64,000 nucleotides of DNA from Mangrovimonas sp. ST2L15. GTDB taxonomy: Bacteria > Bacteroidota > Bacteroidia > Flavobacteriales > Flavobacteriaceae. The first letter of the stretch is position 1, and the number at the start of each line of letters is the position of its first letter. Positions 17,792 to 25,843 of this stretch are shown piece after piece. Location: NCBI RefSeq assembly GCF_001280515.1, contig NZ_LBIQ01000030.1, forward strand, positions 1,240,001 through 1,304,000, read 5' to 3'. The notes under the pieces are model-generated. The model did not search any database and was not told where the DNA came from. It saw nothing but the letters and a program-made list of their open reading frames with translations. The translations under genes and the position numbers were made by a program.

Positions 17792-17799
17792 TATATTTG
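17792..17799 (+). promoter_or_regulatory. -7 box (TATATTTG) of tatA, possibly leaderless
   Basis: A perfect TAnnTTTG box ends 4 nt before the GTG start at 17804, so the transcript would begin at the start codon or within a few bases of it. Confidence 0.5.
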
Positions 17800-17803
17800 C
17801 ATC

Positions 17804-18091
17804 GTGATAGCAAGTGCGATTATATTGTTTATAGGTACACCAGAGGTGATTTTCATTCTCTTCATCGTGGTGTTGGTTTTTGGAGCGGATAAAATTCCAG
17901 AAGTAGCCAAAGGCTTAGGGAAAGGCATGCGTATGCTGCGAGATGCTTCCAATGATATTAAATCTGAGATTAATAACAGTAGTGATAAGATGGGTATTGA
18001 TACCAATATCACCAAAGATGTTCAAGACGAACTCAATAAAGTCAAAGACGATCTAGAGGACTTTACGGGCTCAATAAAAAGGAACATGTAG
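17804..18091 (+). CDS. tatA: Twin-arginine translocase TatA/TatE family subunit
   Basis: Forms the membrane pore of the Tat system for folded proteins. 95 residues: one N-terminal membrane helix (PEVIFILFIVVLVFG), the conserved FG before the hinge (VFGADKIPEVAKGLGKGMR) and an amphipathic helix, then a charged tail (DDLEDFTGSIKRNM). The start is GTG; no ATG precedes the membrane helix. tatC is not adjacent. Such stand-alone tatA genes are common in Bacteroidota. Between the M1 peptidase terminator and a convergent redoxin gene. Confidence 0.9.
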   Translation: MIASAIILFIGTPEVIFILFIVVLVFGADKIPEVAKGLGKGMRMLRDASNDIKSEINNSSDKMGIDTNITKDVQDELNKVKDDLEDFTGSIKRNM

Positions 18092-18098
18092 ATTTCTT

Positions 18099-18530
18099 CT
18101 AATCTAAACTCTCCAAAGCATAAAGCAAACGATTTTCAGCATTGGCCTGAGAACCAAACACCGAGCGGTATATCATTTTATCTTTTGTAATTAGTACCCA
18201 CTGAGGTGTTCCTTCGCTTTGGAAGAAATCATAAATCTCATGTGTTTCATCTAAATAGATGGGGAAGGGTAATTCTTTTGAGGTGAATATACTTTTGATG
18301 TCTTCTTCAGAGGTTGTTTGAGTACCAAAATTACTATGAATGCCAATAACAGTTACGTTTTTATGCATGTTCTGCAGCTTGTAGGCTAATGGCACAGCTC
18401 TTCCAGTGCATCCTAAACATTGGTTGTTATAAATTAAGAGTAGCAGGTTTTGGTTTTTGTAAATTGACAATAAATCCACTGGATTTTGATCAAAGTCTTG
18501 AACCACTATCGAATTTAATTGGTTATCCAT
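18099..18530 (-). CDS. Thioredoxin-fold redoxin (TlpA/AhpC-TSA like)
   Basis: 143 residues, no signal peptide, so cytoplasmic. Thioredoxin fold with the redox pair CLGC near residue 37 (LLLIYNNQCLGCTGRAVPL), IGIHSNFGTQ, and the cis-Pro region EGTPQWVLITKD near residue 112. Likely a thiol peroxidase or disulfide reductase. It is the last gene of the kynurenine cluster strand, 3 nt after the O-methyltransferase, so it probably is cotranscribed; a direct role in that pathway is not evident. Confidence 0.8.
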   Translation of the reverse strand: MDNQLNSIVVQDFDQNPVDLLSIYKNQNLLLLIYNNQCLGCTGRAVPLAYKLQNMHKNVTVIGIHSNFGTQTTSEEDIKSIFTSKELPFPIYLDETHEIYDFFQSEGTPQWVLITKDKMIYRSVFGSQANAENRLLYALESLD

Positions 18531-18533
18531 TAT

Positions 18534-19175
18534 CTAACGCTTTCTACTTATTGTTAAGCCATCACGTATGGGCAAAATAACGGTTTCAACACGAGAATCT
18601 TCCTTCAATAGTTGATTGTATTCAACCAATAGTTTTGTTGACGTATCCTTATCATTAATAGGTTCGGCTACTTTGCCACTCCAAAGAACATTATCTGAAA
18701 GGATGATGCCTCCAGGTCTCAATTTGTCTACAATAGCATGAAAATAATTGATGTAATTTGGTTTGTCGGCATCAATAAAAACCAAATCGAAAGTGTGATC
18801 AAGTTTTGGAATGATATCTAAGGCATTACCTAAATGCTGATAAATTTGTTCTCCAAATGGTGAGGCGTCAAAATACTTCCTTTGAAAATCCACCAGTTCC
18901 TCATTTACGTCAATGGTATGTAATTCACCACCCTTTGTTAAGCCTTCCGCCAAACATAGCGCAGAATATCCTGTATAGGTCCCTATTTCCAATATGTATT
19001 TAGGCTGAATTAATTTGGAAAGCATGCTTAAAACCCTTCCTTGGTAGTCGCCACTTAACATTCTTGGTTGTAAAATTTTTTGATGGGTCTCTCTGTTGAG
19101 CTTTTGCAGAAGCTCCGGCTCATTTTCAGAGTGCTTTACAACATAGTTGTCAATATGTTCAGGCAGAAAATGCAT
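18534..19175 (-). CDS. O-methyltransferase (Methyltransf_3 / COMT-like)
   Basis: 213 residues, the family length. SAM motif I ILEIGTYTGYSALCLAEGL near residue 57, metal- and SAM-binding VFIDADKPNYINYF near residue 133, and GGIILSDNVLWSG (metal ligand Asp-Asn). Divalent-metal-dependent enzymes of this family methylate catechol-like hydroxyls and related compounds. It starts 1 nt after the ACMS decarboxylase gene, which makes a phenolic pathway intermediate or by-product (3-hydroxykynurenine, 3-hydroxyanthranilate) a possible substrate. That is inference from position. Confidence 0.88.
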   Translation of the reverse strand: MHFLPEHIDNYVVKHSENEPELLQKLNRETHQKILQPRMLSGDYQGRVLSMLSKLIQPKYILEIGTYTGYSALCLAEGLTKGGELHTIDVNEELVDFQRKYFDASPFGEQIYQHLGNALDIIPKLDHTFDLVFIDADKPNYINYFHAIVDKLRPGGIILSDNVLWSGKVAEPINDKDTSTKLLVEYNQLLKEDSRVETVILPIRDGLTISRKR

Positions 19176-19176
19176 A

Positions 19177-20259
19177 TTAAGCCAGAATCTTGTTTACTAA
19201 ATTTTGCTTTTTGACTTCATCATCACCAAATAACCATTGCAATACATTATCCTCCCACATGGCATCCTTTTCAGTTTCGTCGATGATATTTCTCTCAATG
19301 GCTAAATCCAAAATTTTCCCTGGATATGAAGATTGGGTAGTGCTTTCCATTTCCCCTAATGGATACGGATCGTCCAAGCCAATTAGCACCTGTTTAGCCG
19401 TTTGGTTTTTTATCAATAATTGAAGTGAGCCTGTGTCATGCACTAGGGTGTCAAAGAATATGTTTTTATGCCCCACAGCTTTTCTAGGATGTACTTTACC
19501 TTCAAATAAATCATGACGACCATCAAACCCTTGAATACGTCGCCCTAAATTAATCTGGGCCAATTGTCCGCCATGAGCAAAACAAATTCGCATATTTGGA
19601 TATTTCTCATAGTAACCATTTAAGGTTAGGAAGTGGTAAGCATCTGCGCATTGTGCTAACATCCAGATCAAATGAAATCTCCAAGCAGTGTTTTGAAGTT
19701 TGATGAATTTCTCTCCATCATAGGGGTGAATTTCAACGGCCAAATTATATTTGTTGGCTAACTCAAAAATAGGTTCGTTTTCCTCATCAAAAATACAACG
19801 CCAAGTTCCAATAGTGTCCATATAATGGGTGGGAAGGCATAATAAGTTCATACCTAACTCTTCCACACAACGCTCAATTTCCCAGCAAGCACCACGAACA
19901 AATCCTGGGTGTACTACAAATCCACACGTGAATTTGCTAGGGTTTTCGGCTTGAATTCTACCATTAAAATCATTTTGAAACCTAAGGGCCTGCTTCATCT
20001 CTTCTAAACGCAGACCGTTCCCATACAACTGCGACAAGTTGAGTACTACCGCATGATCTATTTTGTAGCGCTCCATCCATTCAAGCTTCTCGTTTAAGAA
20101 AAAACTCGAATCGGTTACAGGTCTGCTCCAGTCTTTCTGAAGCATGTATTTTCTGTCTTTGTCAACCCAAAAAATACCCTTATCCTTCATAAATTGAGGA
20201 ATCTCCTCGGGATAGGGCAATAGGTGAGAATGGCCATTAATTCTTAGTTTGCGTTTCAT
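19177..20259 (-). CDS. 2-amino-3-carboxymuconate-6-semialdehyde decarboxylase (amidohydrolase family)
   Basis: Removes CO2 from ACMS to give 2-aminomuconate semialdehyde, steering the path away from quinolinate. 360 residues, near the ~335 of known ACMSD enzymes. Amidohydrolase metal ligands are visible: INGHSHLLP (HxH, residues ~9-11), AVEIHPYDGEKF (His ~ 178), ICFAHGGQLAQ (His ~ 228) and LIGLDDPYPLGEM (Asp ~ 297). The last motif matches ACMSD strongly. It lies 20 nt downstream of the 3-hydroxyanthranilate dioxygenase gene that makes its substrate, which supports the call. Known in Pseudomonas as NbaD. Confidence 0.92.
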   Translation of the reverse strand: MKRKLRINGHSHLLPYPEEIPQFMKDKGIFWVDKDRKYMLQKDWSRPVTDSSFFLNEKLEWMERYKIDHAVVLNLSQLYGNGLRLEEMKQALRFQNDFNGRIQAENPSKFTCGFVVHPGFVRGACWEIERCVEELGMNLLCLPTHYMDTIGTWRCIFDEENEPIFELANKYNLAVEIHPYDGEKFIKLQNTAWRFHLIWMLAQCADAYHFLTLNGYYEKYPNMRICFAHGGQLAQINLGRRIQGFDGRHDLFEGKVHPRKAVGHKNIFFDTLVHDTGSLQLLIKNQTAKQVLIGLDDPYPLGEMESTTQSSYPGKILDLAIERNIIDETEKDAMWEDNVLQWLFGDDEVKKQNLVNKILA

Positions 20260-20279
20260 GTTGGTAGTTGGTAGTAATA

Positions 20280-20816
20280 TTAGTCTTCTAGTTGTACTTT
20301 TTTAGGTGGTTGCATCACTTGCCCACAATTGGGACAGGTTCGCTTCTCGGGATCGCCATAGTATTTATCAAAAATTTTGGGCATGTCAGTTTCAATGTTG
20401 TCCAATGTAAAATCTTCCTCATACAATTTGGTTGTGCAGTTTTCACAAAACCACAACAAGGCATCTTGCACTCCTTTCTCTCTTGGGTATTCTATAACCA
20501 AGCCCACGGTGTTAGCACCACGTTGTGGAGAATGTGGAACTTTTGGAGGCAAAAGAAAGATTTCACCTTCCTTTATGTGAATGTCTTTAGGTTGACCTTC
20601 GTCAATAACTTTTAAAACAATATCTCCTTCCACTTGGTAGAAAAACTCAGGAGTTTCATTGTAGTGATAATCTTTACGGCTGTTAGGCCCGCCAACTACC
20701 ATGACAATAAAGTCGCCATCTTTCCAAACCACTTTATTCCCTACAGGAGGTTTTAACAAGTGACGGTTTTCTTCAATCCATTCTTTGAAATTTATAGGAG
20801 AAACTAATTGGCTCAT
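20280..20816 (-). CDS. 3-hydroxyanthranilate 3,4-dioxygenase
   Basis: Opens the ring of 3-hydroxyanthranilate with O2 to give ACMS. 178 residues, a bacterial-type single cupin. Catalytic iron ligands fit His and Glu in RKDYHYNETPEFFYQVEGD (near 47-53) and His in LPPKVPHSPQR (near 94). The C-terminal rubredoxin-like iron site of bacterial enzymes is complete: WFCENC near 125 and RTCPNCGQ near 161. Immediately upstream of the ACMSD gene. In other organisms called HaaO or NbaC. Confidence 0.95.
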   Translation of the reverse strand: MSQLVSPINFKEWIEENRHLLKPPVGNKVVWKDGDFIVMVVGGPNSRKDYHYNETPEFFYQVEGDIVLKVIDEGQPKDIHIKEGEIFLLPPKVPHSPQRGANTVGLVIEYPREKGVQDALLWFCENCTTKLYEEDFTLDNIETDMPKIFDKYYGDPEKRTCPNCGQVMQPPKKVQLED

Positions 20817-20830
20817 ATGTTATTTTTTTA

Positions 20831-20900
20831 GGCGTGCCCCTTGCGGGTCGGGTTTTTCGCGCTACACGGTAGCTAGCTTCAACCCCTCACGCGGGTTTTG
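20831..20900. repeat. GC-rich intergenic repeat-like element
   Basis: A 70-bp patch much richer in G and C than its surroundings fills the 91-bp gap between the HAO and SDR genes. It begins GGCGTGCCCCTTGCGGGTCG, contains the palindrome AGCTAGCT at 20871-20878, and can close on itself by GCGTG (20832-20836) with CACGC (20888-20892). From memory, sequences of the form GCGTGCCCC..CGGGTCGGG..TTTCGC recur between genes in many Bacteroidota genomes. Coding content is not likely. Confidence 0.55.
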
Positions 20901-20907
20901 GTTAAAT

Positions 20908-21690
20908 TTACAAACTTTTTGTTCGACCACCATCAACAGGAAGGTTAATTCCGTTGATATAACTGGCGCGAGAACTTGCTAAAAACGTGATAGCATCAGC
21001 CAATTCCTCGGGTTGGGCAAAACGTTTGGCTGGCACCGCTTGTTTCATGGCCTCGGCAGCTTCATCTTCACTTTTACCTGTTTTTGCCGATTTATTTTTA
21101 ATGATTTCCGTCAATCGCTCTGTTCCTGTTGCCCCGGGTAGGACATTATTCACCGTGATTCCAAATTGTCCTAACTCATTGGCTAGAGTCTTGCTCCAGT
21201 TTGCAACGGCACCACGAATGGTATTGCTCACCCCTAAACCATCCAAAGGTTGTTTTACTGAGGTGGAAATAATGTTTATGATCCTTCCAAAACCAGTTTC
21301 TTTCATAAAAGGAACAACTGCTTGCGCCAAAACGTGATTGCATTTTAAATGTTGGGTAAAGGCATTTTCAAATTCTTCAAGTTTAGCACTAAATACTGGG
21401 CCTCCGGCAGGACCTCCTGTATTATTTACCAAAATATGGAAGCCATGGTTTTGAGTTATAAAGGTGTTTACCTTTTCTTGAAGTTCTTCAGGGTTTGAAA
21501 AATCAGCAACCAAATAACTGTGCTTGTCTGAGTTTGGTAAACCCCTTAACACTTCTTTTAACTTGGTTTCATTTCGAGCCACTAAAGTGACTGTTGCGCC
21601 TTCGTTGGCTAGAGAAATAGCAGTTGCTTTTCCTATACCAGCGGTACTTCCACAAACTAGGGCGTATTTATTATTTAGTTCTAGATTCAT
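20908..21690 (-). CDS. SDR-family protein with altered catalytic residues
   Basis: 260 residues. The NAD(P)-binding start is good (ALVCGSTAGIGKATAISLA), with DFSNPEEL, ILVNNTGGPAGGP (NNAG site) and the C-terminal FLASSRASYINGINLPVDGG. At the catalytic place the usual Tyr-x3-Lys is replaced: the chain runs STSVKQPLDGLGVSNTIRGA, so Ser and Arg stand where Tyr and Lys belong. A subgroup of SDRs has this form; their reactions are poorly known. It sits in the kynurenine cluster between two repeat elements, so it may be a later insertion or an accessory reductase. Confidence 0.85.
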   Translation of the reverse strand: MNLELNNKYALVCGSTAGIGKATAISLANEGATVTLVARNETKLKEVLRGLPNSDKHSYLVADFSNPEELQEKVNTFITQNHGFHILVNNTGGPAGGPVFSAKLEEFENAFTQHLKCNHVLAQAVVPFMKETGFGRIINIISTSVKQPLDGLGVSNTIRGAVANWSKTLANELGQFGITVNNVLPGATGTERLTEIIKNKSAKTGKSEDEAAEAMKQAVPAKRFAQPEELADAITFLASSRASYINGINLPVDGGRTKSL

Positions 21691-21714
21691 TTTCTAAGTT
21701 AATTTTTTTTGTCA

Positions 21715-21734
21715 GGTCGAGCGCAGTCGAGACC
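21715..21734. repeat. Palindromic repeat, downstream copy beside GIY-YIG gene
   Basis: GGTCGAGCGCAGTCGAGACC contains the 14-bp core TCGAGCGCAGTCGA (21717-21730), the exact reverse complement of the core at 22061-22074. It ends 4 nt after the stop codon of the GIY-YIG gene. It can form a hairpin with TCGA arms and a six-base loop. Confidence 0.75.
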
Positions 21735-21738
21735 TTTC

Positions 21739-22050
21739 TTAGGGTTTGTATTTGGAATGCGTTGCATTTCGGCATTCAGATAATATTTGAATTAAATCAA
21801 AGTCACCATTTGACAATGCTAATTTCTTTTTCCTACTCCATGTTTTAATTTTCTTTTCAAAATAGATTGCTTGTTCAATATCATTGAATTCTTGTTGAAA
21901 AACTAATTTTAATGGTCTTCTTTTATAAGTGAAGCATTTTGTGTTTAAACCATTTTGATGTTCTTCAAACCTCCTTCCAAGATTATTTGTAACTCCTGTA
22001 TAAGTTAAATGATCAGAACAAAGTAATATGTAAACATAATAGGTTTCCAT
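21739..22050 (-). CDS. GIY-YIG nuclease domain protein, flanked by inverted palindromes
   Basis: 103 residues, a single UvrC/YhbQ-type GIY-YIG domain. The motifs are YYVYILLCSD (GIY position), TYTGVTNNLGRRFEEHQNG (YIG position plus catalytic Arg), FTYKRRPLKLVFQQEF and AIYFEKKIKTWSRKKKLAL with the metal-binding Glu. It ends SECRNATHSKYKP. No DNA-binding domain is attached. The gene lies inside the kynurenine cluster, on the same strand, yet has no metabolic link to it. Two inverted copies of one palindrome lie just outside the coding sequence (see the repeats at 21715 and 22057), giving a compact unit that looks mobile or repeat-maintaining. Alternatives: a DNA-repair-like nuclease, with palindromes there by chance or as terminators. 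Confidence 0.9.
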   Translation of the reverse strand: METYYVYILLCSDHLTYTGVTNNLGRRFEEHQNGLNTKCFTYKRRPLKLVFQQEFNDIEQAIYFEKKIKTWSRKKKLALSNGDFDLIQILSECRNATHSKYKP

Positions 22051-22056
22051 TATTTA

Positions 22057-22078
22057 CCTCTCGACTGCGCTCGAGGGG
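22057..22078. repeat. Palindromic repeat, upstream copy beside GIY-YIG gene
   Basis: CCTC-TCGA-CTGCGC-TCGA-GGGG: eight-pair stem (one T-G) with loop CTGCGC. The core TCGACTGCGCTCGA at 22061-22074 is the exact inverted match of the copy at 21717-21730. It begins 6 nt before the GIY-YIG ATG and would hide the ribosome entry site when folded in mRNA. Confidence 0.75.
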
Positions 22079-22088
22079 ACATACGATT

Positions 22089-23531
22089 TTAATATTTTAT
22101 ACAAACATTCTTAGGTTCGGTAAAAAATCGTAAGGCATCAAAGCCGCCTTCACGACCTACACCGCTGGCTTTTACTCCACCAAAGGGTGTACGCAAATCA
22201 CGTAACATCCATGTGTTAACCCATACAATTCCAGCCTGCAATTGTTGGCTCATTCGCATGGTGCGTTTTAGGTCATTAGTCCAAAGGGTCGTGGAGAGAC
22301 CATATTTTACCTTATTCGCCATTTGTAAAACTTCATCTTCGGTTTCAAAAGGCATGATAGTTACAACTGGGCCAAAAATTTCTTCTTGATTCACACGGCA
22401 TTCATCCGTTTTAACCTCAATGACGGTAGGCTCGAGATAATAACCATTTTCAAAACCTTCAACAGTTACCTGGTTGCCCCCGCATAGTATGCTTCCGCCT
22501 TCTTCTTTGGCAATATCAATGTAGTTTAAAACCTTTTCCAAATGGGGTTTGGAGACTAAGGCGCCAATATTGGTGTATGTTTTTGCCGGATGACCTACTT
22601 TCAGGCCTTTAACTTTTGCAACGAAATCGGCTTTAAATTGGTCGTAAATAGTTTTTTCTACAAAAATTCGGCTTCCGCAAAGGCAAATTTGCCCTTGATT
22701 AGCAAATGAGGAACGTACCGTTGTGTTAAGCATATCCTCATAATCACAATCTGCAAAAATGATATTGGGGTTTTTTCCGCCCAATTCCAACGATAGCTTT
22801 TTAAACATCGGGGCTGCTACTCTTGCAATATGGGCTCCAGTTGCCGTACCTCCCGTAAAGGAAATGGCTTTAATGTCTGGATGTTCAATAATGGCTTGAC
22901 CTGTTGAGGTTCCCAAACCATGAACAATGTTTAAAACTCCCTTAGGTAAACCTGCTTCATTACAAATTTCTCCCAGTAAAAAAGCTGTCATAGGCGTAAC
23001 TTCGCTGGGTTTGGCAACAACACAATTACCAGCTGCTAATGCAGGGGCAATTTTCCATGTAAATAAATAAAGCGGTAAATTCCATGGGGAAATGCAGCCG
23101 ACAACGCCTATAGGTTGTCTTAGGGTATAATTAATAGCTTGTTGACCTACACTTTCATGACTTTCACTGGCAAATTGCGTAATGGCATTTCCGAAAAATC
23201 GAAAATTACTTGCGGCTCTGGGAATGTCTACCGACTTGGCCAAACTTATTGGCTTGCCATTGTCCTTACTTTCAGCTTCTGCAAATCGATCTAGATTAGC
23301 CTCCAGTAATTCCGATATTTTAATCAAGATACGGCTCCGTTCTTCCAAAGTCGTTTGCGACCAATTAGGAAAAGCAGATTGGGCTGCTAAATAAGAGTTT
23401 TCAACATCTTCTTTAGTTGAATTAGGGATTTGGCCATATACTTCTCCATTGGCTGGACAGTAGTTGTCAATCCAATCGTTAGATGATGGATTATGAAAAC
23501 TTCCGTTTATATAATTTTGGATTTTTTCCAC
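22089..23531 (-). CDS. Aldehyde dehydrogenase, probable 2-aminomuconate semialdehyde dehydrogenase
   Basis: 480 residues, full ALDH length. Active-site Cys in NQGQICLCGSRIF near residue 280, general base Glu in LELGGKNPN near 250, NAD-binding SFTGGTATG near 224, and EEIFGPVVTI near 385. The group of hydroxymuconic/aminomuconic semialdehyde dehydrogenases shares the QICLCGSR pattern. Next to HAO and ACMSD genes, the expected reaction is 2-aminomuconate semialdehyde + NAD+ to 2-aminomuconate. A -7 box lies at 23556-23563, so this gene may start its own transcript inside the cluster. Confidence 0.92.
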   Translation of the reverse strand: MEKIQNYINGSFHNPSSNDWIDNYCPANGEVYGQIPNSTKEDVENSYLAAQSAFPNWSQTTLEERSRILIKISELLEANLDRFAEAESKDNGKPISLAKSVDIPRAASNFRFFGNAITQFASESHESVGQQAINYTLRQPIGVVGCISPWNLPLYLFTWKIAPALAAGNCVVAKPSEVTPMTAFLLGEICNEAGLPKGVLNIVHGLGTSTGQAIIEHPDIKAISFTGGTATGAHIARVAAPMFKKLSLELGGKNPNIIFADCDYEDMLNTTVRSSFANQGQICLCGSRIFVEKTIYDQFKADFVAKVKGLKVGHPAKTYTNIGALVSKPHLEKVLNYIDIAKEEGGSILCGGNQVTVEGFENGYYLEPTVIEVKTDECRVNQEEIFGPVVTIMPFETEDEVLQMANKVKYGLSTTLWTNDLKRTMRMSQQLQAGIVWVNTWMLRDLRTPFGGVKASGVGREGGFDALRFFTEPKNVCIKY

Positions 23532-23555
23532 AAAATATTATAGTTGGTTTGATTC

Positions 23556-23563
23556 CAAAAGTA
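23556..23563 (-). promoter_or_regulatory. -7 box (TACTTTTG) upstream of the semialdehyde dehydrogenase gene
   Basis: TACTTTTG on the minus strand fits TAnnTTTG and ends 24 nt before the ATG. It suggests that the lower half of the kynurenine cluster is a separate transcript. Confidence 0.5.
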
Positions 23564-23635
23564 CAAATAAATTAAGGAAGCTACCCCATGAAAATCCCGT
23601 GCATATTTTGTATTTTGGTCTAAGTAATTCGTCTT

Positions 23636-23986
23636 ATGAATGTTGAAAACAGTTTCTCGATTATTCTTTTGACCACTTCTGTATTAATGTTTTTTACAGG
23701 TTGGTGGCAAACCAAAAAACCACCTAAATACCAGGAGGACTTTAAAATGCTTTCTAAATCCAAGCGAGCCGGAAGAAGTTCGGAGCATTGGTATTTTTCC
23801 TTAAGCTATGGAGGAAACCTTTACTTAAAATTTGCAGGCATTCTTTTTGGCTTAGGTATATTGGGATTTTTGTTAAATTTCCAAATGATGGTTGGTTTTA
23901 TCCTCGCCATCTCCATTGTTGTTATTGGAGTTGCCGTTATAGGGTTGAAAACGGAAAAGGCTTTAGTTAATAAGTTTGGGAAATAG
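23636..23986 (+). CDS. Small membrane protein of unknown function
   Basis: 116 residues with three membrane helices: SIILLTTSVLMFFTGWW (7-23), LKFAGILFGLGILGFLLNF (62-80) and MVGFILAISIVVIGVAVIG (84-102). Between the first two lies a basic stretch, KSKRAGRSSEHWYFSLSYG. No family recognised. It lies on the plus strand and splits the otherwise minus-strand kynurenine cluster in two, between ridA and the dehydrogenase gene, so it is probably not part of the pathway. Confidence 0.7.
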   Translation: MNVENSFSIILLTTSVLMFFTGWWQTKKPPKYQEDFKMLSKSKRAGRSSEHWYFSLSYGGNLYLKFAGILFGLGILGFLLNFQMMVGFILAISIVVIGVAVIGLKTEKALVNKFGK

Positions 23987-24000
23987 ACTCTAGTTTTTTA

Positions 24001-24411
24001 TTATTCTTGTTTCTTATAAGCCGTTACCTTGATCTCTACAACTAAATCAGGATGAGGTAGCTGATGTACTGCTACCGTAGTTCTTGTTGGGCCTGTTTCT
24101 TTCTCAAAGAATTCCCCATAAGCTTTGTTGTAACCAGCAAAATCATTCATATTCACCAAAAAAGTGGTTACATCTACGACATCTTTGATGCTAGCTCCAA
24201 CGGTTTGTAAGTTTCTGTCGATGTTTTTTAAGACCTCACGGGTTTGAACTTCTATATCCAGTTTTTTGGTGTTCATCTCGTCTATCAATTCGACTCCTGC
24301 AATGGTGTTGTCTGGTTTCCTAGAACTAGTACCTGAGACAAAAATGAAATCGCCAACTACTTTTACATGCGGATAGGCTCCTCTGGGTGTTACTTTTTTT
24401 TCTTCACTCAT
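24001..24411 (-). CDS. RidA/YjgF-family deaminase, probable 2-aminomuconate deaminase
   Basis: 136 residues from the ATG at 24411; an ATG at 24432 would overlap the kmo gene and add seven residues. Family marks: [45 protein letters not shown], and the C-terminal [23 protein letters not shown] with the invariant Arg. RidA proteins hydrolyse enamines and imines. 2-Aminomuconate deaminases of nitrobenzoate and tryptophan degraders (AmnD, NbaF) belong to this family. With the rest of the cluster here, deamination of 2-aminomuconate to oxalocrotonate is the best guess; general enamine detoxification is the alternative. Confidence 0.85.
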   Translation of the reverse strand: MSEEKKVTPRGAYPHVKVVGDFIFVSGTSSRKPDNTIAGVELIDEMNTKKLDIEVQTREVLKNIDRNLQTVGASIKDVVDVTTFLVNMNDFAGYNKAYGEFFEKETGPTRTTVAVHQLPHPDLVVEIKVTAYKKQE

Positions 24412-24415
24412 CGTT

Positions 24416-25813
24416 TTATGCGTTTTTAGCAATGCGATCTTCTTCTAAAATATGATCGGTTTCTACTTTAACTTTTTCAAAATTGGTTTTTAAATCATCT
24501 TCCATATTTAAAGTGCCATCGGCCAGCATGTTTAAAATGGCTTTGTCCTGGGCACGTCCCCTCAACATGGCTTCTTGATATCCTATATCTTCATTAAAAG
24601 TCACTAGGGAATATTTTGAAGCGTACTCTGGAAATTCTTTTTCCAAAGCCATTTCCAATTTTCGTTTTTCCCTAAAGTTAGGGTGATTGACATGACCCTT
24701 CATTTCATGGAAATTGTCAATGGCTAAATCAGCTATGGCGTCGGTGTCCTTTTTGCGTCGGGATTCATAAATTTTAAAGATGGTTTCCCAATCCTTATGT
24801 TCTTCTTCCAATACTTGATCTAAGACCGTTACATCCTCAAAGGAAGCATTCATCCCCTGCCCATAAAAAGGAACAATGGCATGCGCTGCATCACCCATCA
24901 ACAAGGTGTTTCCTTTGTAATGCCAAGGAGAACATTTCACTGTTCCCAAAGGCGATGTAGGGTTTTCAAAAAAGTCTTCAGCCAAATTAGGCATCAATTC
25001 CAAAGCATCTTTAAAATATTTATCAAAGAACTCCAAAACGCTTTCTTTGGTTGTTAGGTTGTTGAAATTGTATTCCCCTTCATCATAACTTAAGAACAAT
25101 GTGACTGTAAAACTGCCATCCAAATTGGGTAAAGCAATAAGCATAAACGATTCACGTCCCCAAATATGCAAAGCATTTTTAAAGGTTTTAAAATCACCAT
25201 TCTCGTTGGGTAAAATAGAAAGTTCCTTATAGCCGTGAGAGAGCCAATTTTGAGAAAAGCTAAAAAGGAATTTTTTACTCAAATAGTAACTTTTTCTCAT
25301 TGCTGATCCAGCACCGTCAGTCGCGAAAATGACATCGGCATCTTCAACAAACTCAGATTGGCTATTATAATCCTTAAAAGTAGCAGTGGTTTTCTCGAAA
25401 TCGACAGAAAGGCATTTTTTGTTGAAATGGATGGTAACATTATCATGCTTTTCTGCTTCGTCGAGCAATAGAGAATTCAAGCCACCTCTGGAGATGGAAT
25501 TGATATATTCCTCTTCGCGCCCGCTGTAAGGGGCTAAGATGGTATTCCCTTCCAAATCGTGAAGCATTCTTCCATTCATAGGAATACAAAGTGGCATCAC
25601 TTTATCCAGAATGCCGACCATGTTCATGGCTTTGATTCCTCGATCTGAAAAGGCTAAATTTATGGATCTTCCGGCACTTATGTCAACTTTGCGCATGTCT
25701 GGACGCATTTCCATAACAGTTACGTTATAACCTCGTTGACCAAGTCGCAATGCTAAAAGAGAGCCACAAAGTCCGGCACCAATAATTAGTATGTTTTGTT
25801 GTTTATCTTTCAT
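24416..25813 (-). CDS. kmo: Kynurenine 3-monooxygenase (FAD)
   Basis: Hydroxylates kynurenine to 3-hydroxykynurenine with NADPH and O2. 465 residues from the ATG at 25813; an upstream in-frame ATG at 25834 is possible but adds only a polar extension. FAD-binding start [21 protein letters not shown], the ADP site [11 protein letters not shown] near residue 165, and the second FAD motif [24 protein letters not shown] near residue 305. [15 protein letters not shown] near residue 50 is typical for KMO. No C-terminal membrane anchor, as in other bacterial forms. 4 nt upstream of ridA. Confidence 0.96.
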   Translation of the reverse strand: MKDKQQNILIIGAGLCGSLLALRLGQRGYNVTVMEMRPDMRKVDISAGRSINLAFSDRGIKAMNMVGILDKVMPLCIPMNGRMLHDLEGNTILAPYSGREEEYINSISRGGLNSLLLDEAEKHDNVTIHFNKKCLSVDFEKTTATFKDYNSQSEFVEDADVIFATDGAGSAMRKSYYLSKKFLFSFSQNWLSHGYKELSILPNENGDFKTFKNALHIWGRESFMLIALPNLDGSFTVTLFLSYDEGEYNFNNLTTKESVLEFFDKYFKDALELMPNLAEDFFENPTSPLGTVKCSPWHYKGNTLLMGDAAHAIVPFYGQGMNASFEDVTVLDQVLEEEHKDWETIFKIYESRRKKDTDAIADLAIDNFHEMKGHVNHPNFREKRKLEMALEKEFPEYASKYSLVTFNEDIGYQEAMLRGRAQDKAILNMLADGTLNMEDDLKTNFEKVKVETDHILEEDRIAKNA

Positions 25814-25843
25814 TTTTTTATTTTCAGAGAACATGAATTCGAT

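Noticed and set aside
21739-22050. Homing endonuclease of a group I intron
   Set aside because: The protein is a single compact domain without DNA-binding modules, no intron fold or split gene is visible, and the neighbouring genes are complete.
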